Shown one piece after another: positions 33,947 to 43,306 of a stretch of DNA of 64,000 nucleotides. How positions within the stretch are numbered: position 1 is the stretch's first letter; the number at the start of each line of letters is the position of its first letter. This DNA is from Polynucleobacter sp. AP-Capit-er-40B-B4. Lineage in GTDB: Bacteria; Pseudomonadota; Gammaproteobacteria; Burkholderiales; Burkholderiaceae. The stretch spans positions 558,001-622,000 of the forward strand of contig NZ_JACVOV010000001.1 of NCBI RefSeq assembly GCF_018882245.1, given 5' to 3'. The notes below the pieces were generated by a model. The model was not told where the DNA came from and ran no database searches. It saw only the letters and a list, made by a program, of their open reading frames with translations. The position numbers were made by a program, and so were the translations under genes.

Positions 33947-34825
33947 ATGAAAAACAATTCTTCAAGTCTCGGTAAAGTATATTTAGTTGGCGCTGGCCCT
34001 GGTGCAGTCGATCTCATTACTGTGCGTGGTGCCAAGTTATTAGCCAAAGCAGATATCGTTTTTCATGACGCATTAGTTGACCCTGAGATGTTATCGCTAT
34101 GCCCACAAGCAGAACATGTCGCTGTTGGTAAACGCTGTGGCAAGCTCTCTTCTGCGCAACATTTCATCAATAAGCGCTTAGTGGATGCTGCCCAAAAGCA
34201 TCAAGTGATTGTGCGTCTTAAGGGTGGTGATCCTATGCTCTTTGGTCGCGCTGATGAAGAAATCACTGCCCTCAAACAAGCAGGCATTGAGGTAGAGGTT
34301 GTACCTGGCATTACCGCCGCACTAGCGGGAGCTGCTAGCCTGCAGCAATCCTTAACTCTCCGCGGAGTCAGTAGAAGCGTCGCCTTTATTACCTTAGCGC
34401 AAGGCACAGAAAATACTAATCAATCGAAAGTCGATGAGAGTCAGCCGGGCAATAACCAAACCATCAACCCAATAATCAACCCCATCACCAATCCTAACGC
34501 GGATACTTTGGTGTATTACATGGGACGCAAAGATGCGGCGCAGATTGCAAGGCAATTGATTAAGCAAAATCAACCTCACCAAGCCACTACACCGGTACAT
34601 ATTTTGGAAGCAGTTTCCACCCCAAAAGAAAGACTATGGAGTAGCACCCTTCAAGAGTTGGCGGACGGTAAAGCAGATGATTGGTTTGATAGCAGCTCGC
34701 CTGCACTAATTATGATCGGCGCAGCCTTAAGTCATTCCAGTGAAAATTTAAAGGGCTCTAGCCCCGAAATCAACAATAGCCTGCAAGACAGCCAAATCCT
34801 CGCCAACAGCCGGCGTCGCGCTTAA
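33947..34825 (+). CDS. cobA: uroporphyrinogen-III C-methyltransferase
   Basis: 292 residues. V-G-A-G-P-G-A near 14-20, V-V-R/L-K-G-G-D-P near 88-95 (R-L-K-G-G-D-P-M-L-F-G), V-P-G-I-T-A near 119-124 and Y-Y-M-G near 190-193 are the SAM-binding and active-site blocks. It makes precorrin-2, the first step to sirohaem needed by CysI. Residues 153-186 are a low-complexity insert rich in N, Q, P and I (N-P-I-I-N-P-I-T-N-P-N), longer than usual at this loop. The last 78 bases overlap the opposing CbiX-like gene. Confidence 0.88.
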   Translation: MKNNSSSLGKVYLVGAGPGAVDLITVRGAKLLAKADIVFHDALVDPEMLSLCPQAEHVAVGKRCGKLSSAQHFINKRLVDAAQKHQVIVRLKGGDPMLFGRADEEITALKQAGIEVEVVPGITAALAGAASLQQSLTLRGVSRSVAFITLAQGTENTNQSKVDESQPGNNQTINPIINPITNPNADTLVYYMGRKDAAQIARQLIKQNQPHQATTPVHILEAVSTPKERLWSSTLQELADGKADDWFDSSSPALIMIGAALSHSSENLKGSSPEINNSLQDSQILANSRRRA

Positions 34826-35110
34826 AGCAATTGCTGGAAATTTAGCCTTACACGCATCTAGCAGCACCGGGAAATCATTACGCAAGTGACCACCTTGGCC
34901 AAAAAAGACCGGCACAACGGTGATTTGAGTGGCGCCAGCAAGACTCAGGGCACCAACAGCCTCTTCTAGAGAAGGTTGCATCATTTCTAGAAAAGCGAGC
35001 CCTACAGGAACGGTGGCATTCTGAGAGCGCCATAGCTCTGCCAGGCGATCAAATGGCTCGCGCCAACGCACGTCACGGGCACCATGGCCAAAGAGGATGA
35101 TTGCTTTCAT
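34748..35110 (-). CDS. sirohydrochlorin chelatase (short CbiX/SirB type)
   Basis: 120 residues, one chelatase domain. H9 in I-I-L-F-G-H-G-A and H75 in G-Q-G-G-H-L-R-N-D are the two metal-handling histidines. It inserts iron, or cobalt, into sirohydrochlorin, completing sirohaem made from CobA product. The 3' end runs 78 bases into the 3' end of cobA on the other strand. No precorrin-2 dehydrogenase is seen in the window. Confidence 0.83.
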   Translation of the reverse strand: MKAIILFGHGARDVRWREPFDRLAELWRSQNATVPVGLAFLEMMQPSLEEAVGALSLAGATQITVVPVFFGQGGHLRNDFPVLLDACKAKFPAIALSATPAVGEDLAVLQAIVDFGARAL

Positions 35111-35259
35111 TTTGATGAATTCTTCAGAAATCGCTATAAAACAGATTAATCATTAGATAATTGAGTCATATTAATTGCTTTTCAAGATATCCGTTTATTT
35201 TGATGAGTGGACAGTATCAAGATTATTTATTCAATACATAATTTATTTCTATAGCACCT

Positions 35260-36291
35260 ATGACAACTTTACTTAGCGAGCTTAGCAGCCAAACTTGGTT
35301 CATTGCCCTCATGGCAGCAGCCCTGATTGGCGGCGTACTTTCAGCCGTGCACCATGCCGAGGTAGTTGCTCATAAAACGGGTGAGCCTTATGGTGCTCTT
35401 ATTCTAGCCATTAGTGTCACCATCATTGAAGTCTCTTTAATCATCTCGATGATGCTCTCAGGCCACGATGGCTCGCAATTTATTGCTAGAGATGCCGTCT
35501 TTGCGACCGTAATGATCGTGATTAATGGCGTGATTGGTTTGTGCATCTTTATTGGCGGTCTTCACCATCATGAAATGTCTTTTCGTAATGAAGGCACCAA
35601 CTCTGCCCTAGCAGTACTCACCGCATTAGCCACATTCATTCTGGTGATGCCCATTGTGACCACCAGCACACCAGGTCCTGACTTTACTAAAAGCCAACTG
35701 GCGTTTGCAGGGATTGCCTCTTTTGCACTCTATGCAGCTTTTTTATTCTTTCAAACAGTCAGCCATCGCGACTACTACCTACCCAAAGCAGAAGATAAGA
35801 AAACAGATATTAACTTTCATGCGCAAAAACCTAGCAATCTCAAAACAGCTGTCAGCGTTGCGTTGCTCATTCTGTCGTTGATTGTGGTTGTAGGTCTTGC
35901 AGAGCTATTAAGTCCAGTGATTGAAGCGGGAGTTAAAGCTGCGGGAGCACCCAAGACAATTGTTGGTATTGCCATTGCGATGCTGGTTCTTCTTCCCGAA
36001 GGTTTTGCAGCAGTGAGAGCCGCCAAGGCAAACCGCCTTCAAAGCAGCCTTAACCTGGCGCTAGGTTCAGCGCTAGCCAGTATTGGGCTTTCAATCCCAA
36101 CAATTGCAGCGATTGCTATTTTCTTCAACCTGCCTTTAAGCCTTGGTATTAGCGATCTCAATATGACGCTGATGTACCTGACCTTCTTTATTGGGGCATT
36201 AACGCTAGCCATAGGCAGGACCACTCTATTACAGGGTGTTGTGCACCTGATTATCTTCTTTGAGTATTTGTTCTTGAGTTTGGTGCCGTAA
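35260..36291 (+). CDS. ChaA-like Ca2+(Na+,K+)/proton antiporter
   Basis: 343 residues with eleven or so helices. Two copies of the cation-exchange motif: G-A-L-I-L-A-I-S-V-T-I-I-E-V-S near 45-59 and the later I-A-M-L-V-L-L-P-E-G-F-A-A-V near 238-251, each with a central glutamate. An acidic or histidine-rich loop (G-L-H-H-H-E) near 99-104 fits ChaA. It exports cations in exchange for protons at the inner membrane. Confidence 0.87.
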   Translation: MTTLLSELSSQTWFIALMAAALIGGVLSAVHHAEVVAHKTGEPYGALILAISVTIIEVSLIISMMLSGHDGSQFIARDAVFATVMIVINGVIGLCIFIGGLHHHEMSFRNEGTNSALAVLTALATFILVMPIVTTSTPGPDFTKSQLAFAGIASFALYAAFLFFQTVSHRDYYLPKAEDKKTDINFHAQKPSNLKTAVSVALLILSLIVVVGLAELLSPVIEAGVKAAGAPKTIVGIAIAMLVLLPEGFAAVRAAKANRLQSSLNLALGSALASIGLSIPTIAAIAIFFNLPLSLGISDLNMTLMYLTFFIGALTLAIGRTTLLQGVVHLIIFFEYLFLSLVP

Positions 36292-36704
36292 AGATAGCTC
36301 ATAAAAAAATCTATAAATTGACTAATAAGATATTAATAAATCAATAGTAGGATAGTATTTTATTTACTCTAAAATCTGGTTTTCTTTCAATTGAATCCTA
36401 TTTAGGTTAAAAAAATATTAGTAATTTTCAAAATATTAGATCTGGTGATTTAGAGAATTTAATTTATATATCAAATAGACGAAATGCTATAATTTGATTA
36501 AGAGCCATAGGAAAACTATTATAGTCTAGACTTAATTTAGAAAAATCTTCGATTCCTGAATTTAAAGAACAAATAATTTATTCTAGATTAGTATCAATAC
36601 ACCCAATGTTGTAGCATTGATAAGGCGAATAGAAATATATTTTTGAAAGTCCCTACCCCCTTGCCTTATTATATATTTAATTAAAAATATCAACGGTATT
36701 AAAA
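36292..36704. other. AT-rich region at the border of the polysaccharide island
   Basis: Very AT-rich, with no intact gene. One forward frame (about 36417-36614) contains protein-like stretches (S-G-D-L-E-N-L-I-Y-I-S-N-R-R and L-E-K-S-S-I-P-E-F-K-E-Q-I) broken by three stop codons, which may be the worn remains of a gene. No terminator is evident. Confidence 0.45.
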
Positions 36705-38033
36705 TTAATAAGAGTCCAATAAATTATCCATAAATTGAATATCCACAAAAAAATCCTTATGGACAAGTGACTGAGAATTAGGGTCGGGCTCAAACATTAC
36801 AAAGTTAATATCGCCGGCAAGATCATCCCGAAGATTAATAAAAAAATGGCAATTTCCAGCATTTCCCGGCCAACCCGCAAATGTAAGTATTTTAGTTTTT
36901 GGCTTAAGAAAGATTAGTGAACTTAAAGCAGCACCAGTTTGAGTTACAAAGAAATTACATCCACTTAAAATATGAATTTGCTCTTTAAATGATAAGTCGT
37001 TGGGATTATATACTTCAAATCCCTTATCTTTAAAAATTTGAATTAGTAACCGATGATTATGAACTTTTCGCCCTTGATTTTCACCCCTGCAGAAAAATAT
37101 TTTTTTTTGGCCCAAAGTGGATATCGTATTGGTAGTAGCAATGACATTAAGCACATGTTTAGACATAGACTTAATTGCATTAAGATTATAAAAACTATCA
37201 GAAAAAACTAGTGGATCGGATAGGTTAATATTTTTGTGGTTATAAATAATTCTTGCGGTCGGTGTAAAAACAACTAATTTTTTACAAATAACCATTTCGC
37301 CTTTTGCGACCTTTATTATGCGTCCAGAAAACCCCGTCAGCAACTGAATTGCCTCATAAATATTTTCATGCAAACCTTCATCTATCAAAATTGGCTGGTT
37401 TTTATATACCCCCATACAGATTAATCCACTTAATTTTGGCAATGTTTCCAGTAAAAAGTGGGCATAATTGCCATTCAAACCATTAATAAGATGAATAGCG
37501 CTATCAATTTCCAAAGATTTCGAACGGTTACGGACTAAAATTCCTTTTCCAGAGTCCCAGATAATTGCATTAGAGACTGGGTACAGCTCCTCTCTGTTCC
37601 AATTGATAAAATTTGAGTGAATACACTCAGAATCAGTAAAAATTAAATCTGCGCCGCCTAACAAAAAACAATTTTGAATCTCAAAAGTAAGCACTTGAGG
37701 GAAGGTTAACTCATCAAATGAGATGTTATATTCATTTTGATACCTCTCCGGAATAGAAGTAAAAGGTCGTGGATTGTATTGATATTCGTCGAATAAAACC
37801 TGCGCCGATATTTTATTAACACTTATAAAGTCACTGAAGCTAATTTTTTTATGGAATGAGTGTTTGAAGAATTTAGGGTATAAATCAAGAAAGTACACCG
37901 GTGATTTATTTCTTAGCTCTATAATAATTGCATCAAAGTCATTTTTTATTAAATTTCTTATTATTCTAAAAATAAAATATTTAGCAAAATTTTTACGGTA
38001 AAAAACCTTCGCTTTCTCAATGTAAAGATTCAT
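36705..38033 (-). CDS. glycosyltransferase family 61 (DUF563) protein
   Basis: 442 residues. The C-terminal half has the family marks: N-Y-A-H-F-L-L-E-T-L-P near 190-200, K-I-F-F-C-R-G-E-N-Q-G-R near 312-323 and F-V-T-Q-T-G-A-A-L-S-S-L near 372-383. It transfers a sugar during surface-polysaccharide assembly in the cytoplasm. The N-terminal 100 residues are not recognised. It overlaps the Wzt-like gene by 17 bases and closes the long minus-strand operon. Confidence 0.8.
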   Translation of the reverse strand: MNLYIEKAKVFYRKNFAKYFIFRIIRNLIKNDFDAIIIELRNKSPVYFLDLYPKFFKHSFHKKISFSDFISVNKISAQVLFDEYQYNPRPFTSIPERYQNEYNISFDELTFPQVLTFEIQNCFLLGGADLIFTDSECIHSNFINWNREELYPVSNAIIWDSGKGILVRNRSKSLEIDSAIHLINGLNGNYAHFLLETLPKLSGLICMGVYKNQPILIDEGLHENIYEAIQLLTGFSGRIIKVAKGEMVICKKLVVFTPTARIIYNHKNINLSDPLVFSDSFYNLNAIKSMSKHVLNVIATTNTISTLGQKKIFFCRGENQGRKVHNHRLLIQIFKDKGFEVYNPNDLSFKEQIHILSGCNFFVTQTGAALSSLIFLKPKTKILTFAGWPGNAGNCHFFINLRDDLAGDINFVMFEPDPNSQSLVHKDFFVDIQFMDNLLDSY

Positions 38034-38766
38034 TTTGATACTTTAATAAACATCCAGCAATATCGTCTCCAAAATATACTATTTTGTTATTTTTAATATA
38101 AATTATTTTATTAAAAAAAGTTTTAGCATAGTTCAGATCATGAGTAACACTAATAAATATTGAGGAATCATTTTTCAACTCTTCAACTCTTTTTGTGGAC
38201 TTTTCGATAAAGTTTAAGTCGCCACCAGCGAATAATTCATCCACAACTAGAATATCAGGCCTGACCAATAGTGCCAAAGAAAAAGAGAGTCTATAGCACA
38301 TTCCAGTTGAATAATATTTCATTGGAACATCAATAAAATCACCAATATCAGCAAAGTCTATAATTTCCTGTTCGCGTGCACGCAACTCTTTTGAATTAAA
38401 TCCTGAAATTAGCCCAGATAATATTATATTCTCTCGCCCAGTTAATTCCGGATTCATTCCCGCTCCAACTTCAATTAATGAGGTTATTGAACCCTCAATT
38501 TTCACCTCACCACTTGTGGGCTTGTATATTCCTGTTATTAATCGTAAAAGAGTACTTTTACCTGCACCATTCTGCCCAATAATTACCACACGATCACCAT
38601 CAATAATTTTAAAATTAATATCTCTTAATACATCGTGTGTATCGTATTTATAGTAATTTTTTCCAAAATTTAATATAAATTTAATAATACCTTCTTTAAT
38701 TGTATTTTTCTTATTTGTAGGTTTATTAAATTTTAGAGAAACGTTATCGAAATTTACAGTTGACAT
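38017..38766 (-). CDS. wzt: polysaccharide export ABC transporter ATP-binding protein (Wzt type)
   Basis: 249 residues. Walker A G-Q-N-G-A-G-K-S-T near 62-70, an L-I-E-V-G-A-G-M-N-P-E-L-T-G-R-E-N region (98-113) typical for O-antigen or capsule exporters, and Walker B I-L-V-V-D-E-L-F near 180-187. There is no C-terminal carbohydrate-binding domain, so export probably does not need a chain cap. It pairs with the permease one base away. It drives a lipid-linked polymer across the inner membrane. Confidence 0.87.
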   Translation of the reverse strand: MSTVNFDNVSLKFNKPTNKKNTIKEGIIKFILNFGKNYYKYDTHDVLRDINFKIIDGDRVVIIGQNGAGKSTLLRLITGIYKPTSGEVKIEGSITSLIEVGAGMNPELTGRENIILSGLISGFNSKELRAREQEIIDFADIGDFIDVPMKYYSTGMCYRLSFSLALLVRPDILVVDELFAGGDLNFIEKSTKRVEELKNDSSIFISVTHDLNYAKTFFNKIIYIKNNKIVYFGDDIAGCLLKYQNESLH

Positions 38767-38767
38767 T

Positions 38768-39535
38768 TTATAGATAAAGAGGTATTTTGTTTCGGTTAGT
38801 ATTTAATATAGCCTTAGCCATAAAATAGAATATGATGCTCCCAAAAAGTACTAAAAAAATAAGGCTATATTCTTCAGTTTTTCCGGCGTATCCCTCTCGA
38901 ATAGATCCAATCATGTAGCTTAATGGATTAAGGCTAACAATAATATCTGCAACTGCTTGTTTGCCAGCTATCATATTTTTGGAGTAAAGTACTGGGGTCA
39001 TAAAAAAAAGTATTTGCAATATAACCCCCAATAAATATCCTACATCTCTGAAATATACATTTAATACCGACAATATCATTCCACCACTATATGCGAAAAT
39101 AATTAAACTTATGAGTGAAATAAAAAACCCCAAATCAGGGAGTGGGGATGAAAATCGTGACCCAATTATCATCAAAATACTTAGCATGGTAATTGAAAGC
39201 AAAAAATCAATCATATGGTTGCCGAGGTTAACTAAAAGAAATATCTCTAAATTGATTGGCACTTTTTTTATCAAACCCTCATTACCCGTCATTGATCCCG
39301 CTGCTCCAGAGAGTAAATTTGAAAACAACTGCCAAGATAAATAGGCTGGGAATAACTGCAAGAAATACGAGGAATAAGATTGCCCAAGCAGAACCGCCCA
39401 GATTACAGAAATAAATGAGACGGATAGCAATGGGTTTAATAACGACCAGAATAACCCTAGAATGGTTCTTTTGTATCTTATTTTAAGATTTGATTTAATT
39501 AGTATTTCAGCAATCCGTAAATCGTTTATTTTCAC
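38768..39535 (-). CDS. wzm: polysaccharide export ABC permease (Wzm type)
   Basis: 255 residues with six helices. R-Y-K-R-T-I-L-G-L-F-W-S-L-L-N-P-L near 21-37 and the C-terminal L-N-P-L-S-Y-M-I near 203-210 are the ABC-2 exporter motifs of KpsM/Wzm proteins. It forms the membrane channel for the ATPase encoded next. It is 100 bases after the dehydratase gene. Confidence 0.88.
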   Translation of the reverse strand: MKINDLRIAEILIKSNLKIRYKRTILGLFWSLLNPLLSVSFISVIWAVLLGQSYSSYFLQLFPAYLSWQLFSNLLSGAAGSMTGNEGLIKKVPINLEIFLLVNLGNHMIDFLLSITMLSILMIIGSRFSSPLPDLGFFISLISLIIFAYSGGMILSVLNVYFRDVGYLLGVILQILFFMTPVLYSKNMIAGKQAVADIIVSLNPLSYMIGSIREGYAGKTEEYSLIFLVLFGSIIFYFMAKAILNTNRNKIPLYL

Positions 39536-39635
39536 AAAACCTCTTTTTTAATAAATTTGATTTAGTTTAACAGGACTAGTTAACTATAGTTAACATTTCT
39601 CTACCATAAACGATAAATCGATATATTATTGAAAT

Positions 39636-41564
39636 TTATTTATCGTTTGGAGGGACAGTATTATTTTCAATAAACCCGAATATTGAATATTTTATCTCGT
39701 TTTCAGAGCCATCTTTCAATATTTTTTCTAATTCCAGCAAGTACTTAAAGACCATCTCAAGCTCTACATATCCCTCATGAGCTCTTAAGATGCGCGGATG
39801 AATTGTCAACTTTGGATCGTTTCCAATCAATAGCTCCTCATAAAGTTTTTCTGCGGGGCGCAAGCCGGTTATAACAATCTCAATATCGCCATTTGGATTT
39901 TTTTCATCTCGCAATTCGAGGCCAGATAATTGGATCATCTTTTTTGCTAAATCATAAATTTTTACCGGATCCCCCATGTCCAATACAAATACATCACCCC
40001 CCTTGGCCATCGAGCTTGCCTGAATCACTAATTGGGCGGCCTCTGGAATCATCATGAAAAAGCGAGTGACCTCTGGATGTGTTAAGGTAATTGGACCACC
40101 ATTTTGAATTTGCTTACGGAAAAGTGGCACAACAGATCCAGAAGAATTGAGAACGTTCCCAAAACGCACCATTGAAAAAATGGTATTGGAACTTGATGAG
40201 AAATCATTTGCTAGGGCTTGCAAAATAATCTCCGCAAGACGCTTGCTTGCTCCCATAATATTGGTTGGCCGCACAGCCTTATCGGTACTGATGAGTACAA
40301 AATTTGGAACGCTATACTTGCTTGCTAGACATGCAAGGTTGAGAGTTCCATATACATTGTTTAAAATACCTTCAACTGGGTTTTTCTCAACAAGTGGTAC
40401 ATGCTTATATGCTGCCGCATGAAAAATGATATGCGGATGAAAGCCTTCAAGAATAACTCTAACGGCTCGCTCACTTGTTATAGGCGCTAAGAATGCTTTT
40501 ACTGGCGCCCCATAAATACCAATATCACCAGCCAACGATAAAAGCTCTTGCTCAATAGCATATAGAGAATATTCACTTTGGTCTACAAGAATTAGCTGCT
40601 TTGGTTTCAAATCAAAGATTTGACGACACAATTCACTTCCAATTGACCCTCCCGCCCCTGTAACCAACACCACTTTTCCGGTTACATTTTTTGATAACAA
40701 ATTAATATCAGGGTTTACAGGGTCTCGACCCAATAAATCCTCGATATCCAAGTCATGTATATCAGAGACTAAAATTTTTCCGCTAGCCAAATCCTGGACG
40801 CTAGGCAATGTCCTGATAGTAACTCCTAATTTCGAAATCCCTGAGATCAGCTTAGCACGTTTAGAGCGCCCGATCGATGGCATAGCCAATAGAATATCGC
40901 TAATTCCAAGCCTTTCTACAACATAGCTTAAATTCTCGGAAGCATAAATTGTTAAATTATTTAAATTACTACCCTGCAACATTTTATCGTCGTCAATAAA
41001 TCCAACGACTTGCATTTTTTTACTATTGCGAATTGCCGCAGCTAACTCTCTTCCAGCGCTACCAGCACCATAAATTAAAACTTTAGGAAGCTCTCCAAGC
41101 GCCAATTGCTCTCTGTAAACTTTACCAAACCAATGACTAACAAGGGCCCTTGAGGAGCCAACAGCAATTAAGAGCAGAATTGGTTGAATTAAACCGATGG
41201 TTCGAGGTACGCCTTGAATACCAATTATAGTAAAGACGCCAGCATAAAGAATGCCGTAGATTCCAATGGTGCGAGCAATTGCAAGCAAGGCTGACCATCC
41301 TGAATATCTAAAGATAGCACGATAAAGTCCAAATGAAACAAAGAGCGGTATAGATAGGATAACTGATAGACCCATAGCAATGTCAGGCCTGGCCAATATA
41401 TCCAAGGATGCCTTATCTTGAAGAGGACTCACCCATACACCTAGTCGCAAATAGAATGCGAACCATGTAGTTAAAAAGCATAGCCCAATATCTAGGGTCA
41501 AGGCAATTAATCGCTTGAGCCAACGCGGCAAACCTAGGGCTACATTGACTCCACCTCTCACCAT
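39636..41564 (-). CDS. membrane nucleotide-sugar 4,6-dehydratase (CapD/PglF/WbpM type)
   Basis: 642 residues. Four helices lie within 15-130, a first Rossmann-like region G-A-G-S-A-G at about 165-170, and a SDR domain with T-G-A-G-G-S-I-G-S-E at about 300-309. The active-site stretch S-T-D-K-A-V-R-P-T-N-I-M-G-A-S-K has methionine where most SDRs have tyrosine, as in PglF/WbpM. These enzymes convert UDP-GlcNAc to the 4-keto-6-deoxy sugar, opening routes to QuiNAc, FucNAc or diNAcBac. The start overlaps the upstream stop (TAATG). Confidence 0.88.
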   Translation of the reverse strand: MVRGGVNVALGLPRWLKRLIALTLDIGLCFLTTWFAFYLRLGVWVSPLQDKASLDILARPDIAMGLSVILSIPLFVSFGLYRAIFRYSGWSALLAIARTIGIYGILYAGVFTIIGIQGVPRTIGLIQPILLLIAVGSSRALVSHWFGKVYREQLALGELPKVLIYGAGSAGRELAAAIRNSKKMQVVGFIDDDKMLQGSNLNNLTIYASENLSYVVERLGISDILLAMPSIGRSKRAKLISGISKLGVTIRTLPSVQDLASGKILVSDIHDLDIEDLLGRDPVNPDINLLSKNVTGKVVLVTGAGGSIGSELCRQIFDLKPKQLILVDQSEYSLYAIEQELLSLAGDIGIYGAPVKAFLAPITSERAVRVILEGFHPHIIFHAAAYKHVPLVEKNPVEGILNNVYGTLNLACLASKYSVPNFVLISTDKAVRPTNIMGASKRLAEIILQALANDFSSSSNTIFSMVRFGNVLNSSGSVVPLFRKQIQNGGPITLTHPEVTRFFMMIPEAAQLVIQASSMAKGGDVFVLDMGDPVKIYDLAKKMIQLSGLELRDEKNPNGDIEIVITGLRPAEKLYEELLIGNDPKLTIHPRILRAHEGYVELEMVFKYLLELEKILKDGSENEIKYSIFGFIENNTVPPNDK

Positions 41565-43306
41565 TAGTGCGCCACTCCATCACTACGAAAAACTTTACCC
41601 ACAGTAAGTAATAATATTTTCAAATCCAATAATAACGATTGCTGTTGCAAGTACTGACAGTCATAATGAACCTTATCTTCAACTGGAATTTCATCCCTAC
41701 CATTCACTTGCGCCCAACCTGTAAGACCCGGTCTCAAAGAATCAATACCAACTTCGTAGCGCTTTTGAATTAATTCGTACTGGTTGTATAGAGCTGGCCT
41801 AGGTCCGACAAAACTCATATCACCCAAAAGAATATTCCATAGCTGAGGTAATTCATCTAGGCTTGATTTTCGTAAAAATTTTCCAATTGGTGTTATAAAA
41901 AAATCTGGATTTCTCATCAAATCTGTTGCTATTGCTGGTGTATTTAGTCGCATAGATCTAAATTTTGCCATCTTAAAAATTTCTCCATCCTTGCCAACTC
42001 GATCAGACCAATATATGGCTGAGCCAGGAGAGGTCATGGTTACCAATATGGCAATTATGAGCATTGGAATAAATAAAATAATTAAACCAAGTGCGCTGAG
42101 TATTAAGTCAAAAATTCTTTTCATCACACTAAAGAAGGTCCTGTTGGGGCCTAATTTCAATGCTCTCGAAAAGTAGTTTATGTATGCCTGCACAACATAC
42201 TCTTGACGAAAGTCTCTTAAAACCCTTTGTCGAGCTGCTTCTCCATACGCCTTACGCTTTTTAGGATTTTTATAAAAAAAAGTAATTGCCCTGGAAAGTG
42301 CTTGGATATTTTTAGACTCAACCAATAATCCAGTTACTCCATTATCTATGGCGTCACATATTCCATAAATATTAGTTCCAATTGATGGAATTCCAATGGC
42401 GGAAGCCTCTAATATTGAAACTGGGAATCCCTCTCTATAACTCGGTAAACACAAAAAATCTGCTGCAGACATATATTGTTCTGGATTGGCAGTAAAACCT
42501 TCCACCCTAAGACGATTGAAACTAGAGTCGTGAGCAGAAAATAACCTTGACACCAATCCATCTTCATCAGGACCCACAATTACGAGATAGAGATTTGGGC
42601 ATTCCTTAAAACATTTTATAAATGCTTCAACCAGCTCAAATACTCCTTTATCCATAACAATGCGCCCCATAAATAAGGCTACAGTAGCATCAATAGGAAT
42701 ATTTAAAGATTTTCTGATGTTAAATCTAGATAAGTCTTGATATTGATATCTTTCGACGTCTACCCCACCTATAGAGCCATAACTAATAACATCGATTTTT
42801 CCTATCGGGGCAATACCCTGAGCAGCTAAAAATAATTTTTCTGAAAAACTTACGGCTAATAATTTATTTGCAAGTAGGGCTGTTAGTGAATCTGCTATTT
42901 TTAAAATTAATCTGAAGATTCCTCGCTTAGAGGCCCAAAATTCCCCTTGAAAAATATGTAATCTAATGGTGGGCGCGCTAAAACATGAAGCGATCATAGA
43001 TAGTAAGCCAGCCTTGGGGGAGGTGGAGATCAAAAGATCAAACTTACATGTCCTAAACACTTTACATAAATCCCAAAGAGAAACTAAATCCTTAATAGGG
43101 CTAAGCTTTCGAGCCATTCTCACTGGAATTACTTTTGCCCCTAAATCCACACCACTTATATAGATGTCATTTCTAGGATCAAATACAAGAGTTACATCAA
43201 ATTTTTTTGAAAGTTCTGAAATATGGGGGATAAGAAAAAAATAAATGCTAAGCGGCGAAGCAGATACTATGCAAATAGATTTTCTATTGGTCATAGCTTC
43301 ATTCAT
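41564..43306 (-). CDS. fused GT4 glycosyltransferase and initiating phosphoglycosyl transferase
   Basis: 580 residues from ATG 43306 (which overlaps the upstream stop); a GTG at 43327 would add 7. Residues 1-375 are a GT-B transferase (F-M-G-R-I-V-M-D-K-G near 210-219, R-E-G-F-P-V-S-I-L-E-A near 293-303). Residues 390-580 are a monotopic phosphoglycosyl transferase of the PglC/WbaP type: one re-entrant helix, R-V-G-K-D-G near 437, F-R-S-M-R, L-D-E-L-P-Q-L-W-N and G-P-R-P-A-L. It can load the first sugar phosphate onto undecaprenyl phosphate and add the second sugar. Confidence 0.88.
   Translation of the reverse strand: MNEAMTNRKSICIVSASPLSIYFFLIPHISELSKKFDVTLVFDPRNDIYISGVDLGAKVIPVRMARKLSPIKDLVSLWDLCKVFRTCKFDLLISTSPKAGLLSMIASCFSAPTIRLHIFQGEFWASKRGIFRLILKIADSLTALLANKLLAVSFSEKLFLAAQGIAPIGKIDVISYGSIGGVDVERYQYQDLSRFNIRKSLNIPIDATVALFMGRIVMDKGVFELVEAFIKCFKECPNLYLVIVGPDEDGLVSRLFSAHDSSFNRLRVEGFTANPEQYMSAADFLCLPSYREGFPVSILEASAIGIPSIGTNIYGICDAIDNGVTGLLVESKNIQALSRAITFFYKNPKKRKAYGEAARQRVLRDFRQEYVVQAYINYFSRALKLGPNRTFFSVMKRIFDLILSALGLIILFIPMLIIAILVTMTSPGSAIYWSDRVGKDGEIFKMAKFRSMRLNTPAIATDLMRNPDFFITPIGKFLRKSSLDELPQLWNILLGDMSFVGPRPALYNQYELIQKRYEVGIDSLRPGLTGWAQVNGRDEIPVEDKVHYDCQYLQQQSLLLDLKILLLTVGKVFRSDGVAH

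Noticed and set aside
34394-34600. Minus-strand frame opposite the CobA insert
   Set aside because: It arises only from the repeat-rich insert in cobA and has no family support.
36292-36704. Insertion-sequence remnant at the island border
   Set aside because: No terminal inverted repeats, target duplication or transposase motif could be seen; only a vague protein-like frame remains.
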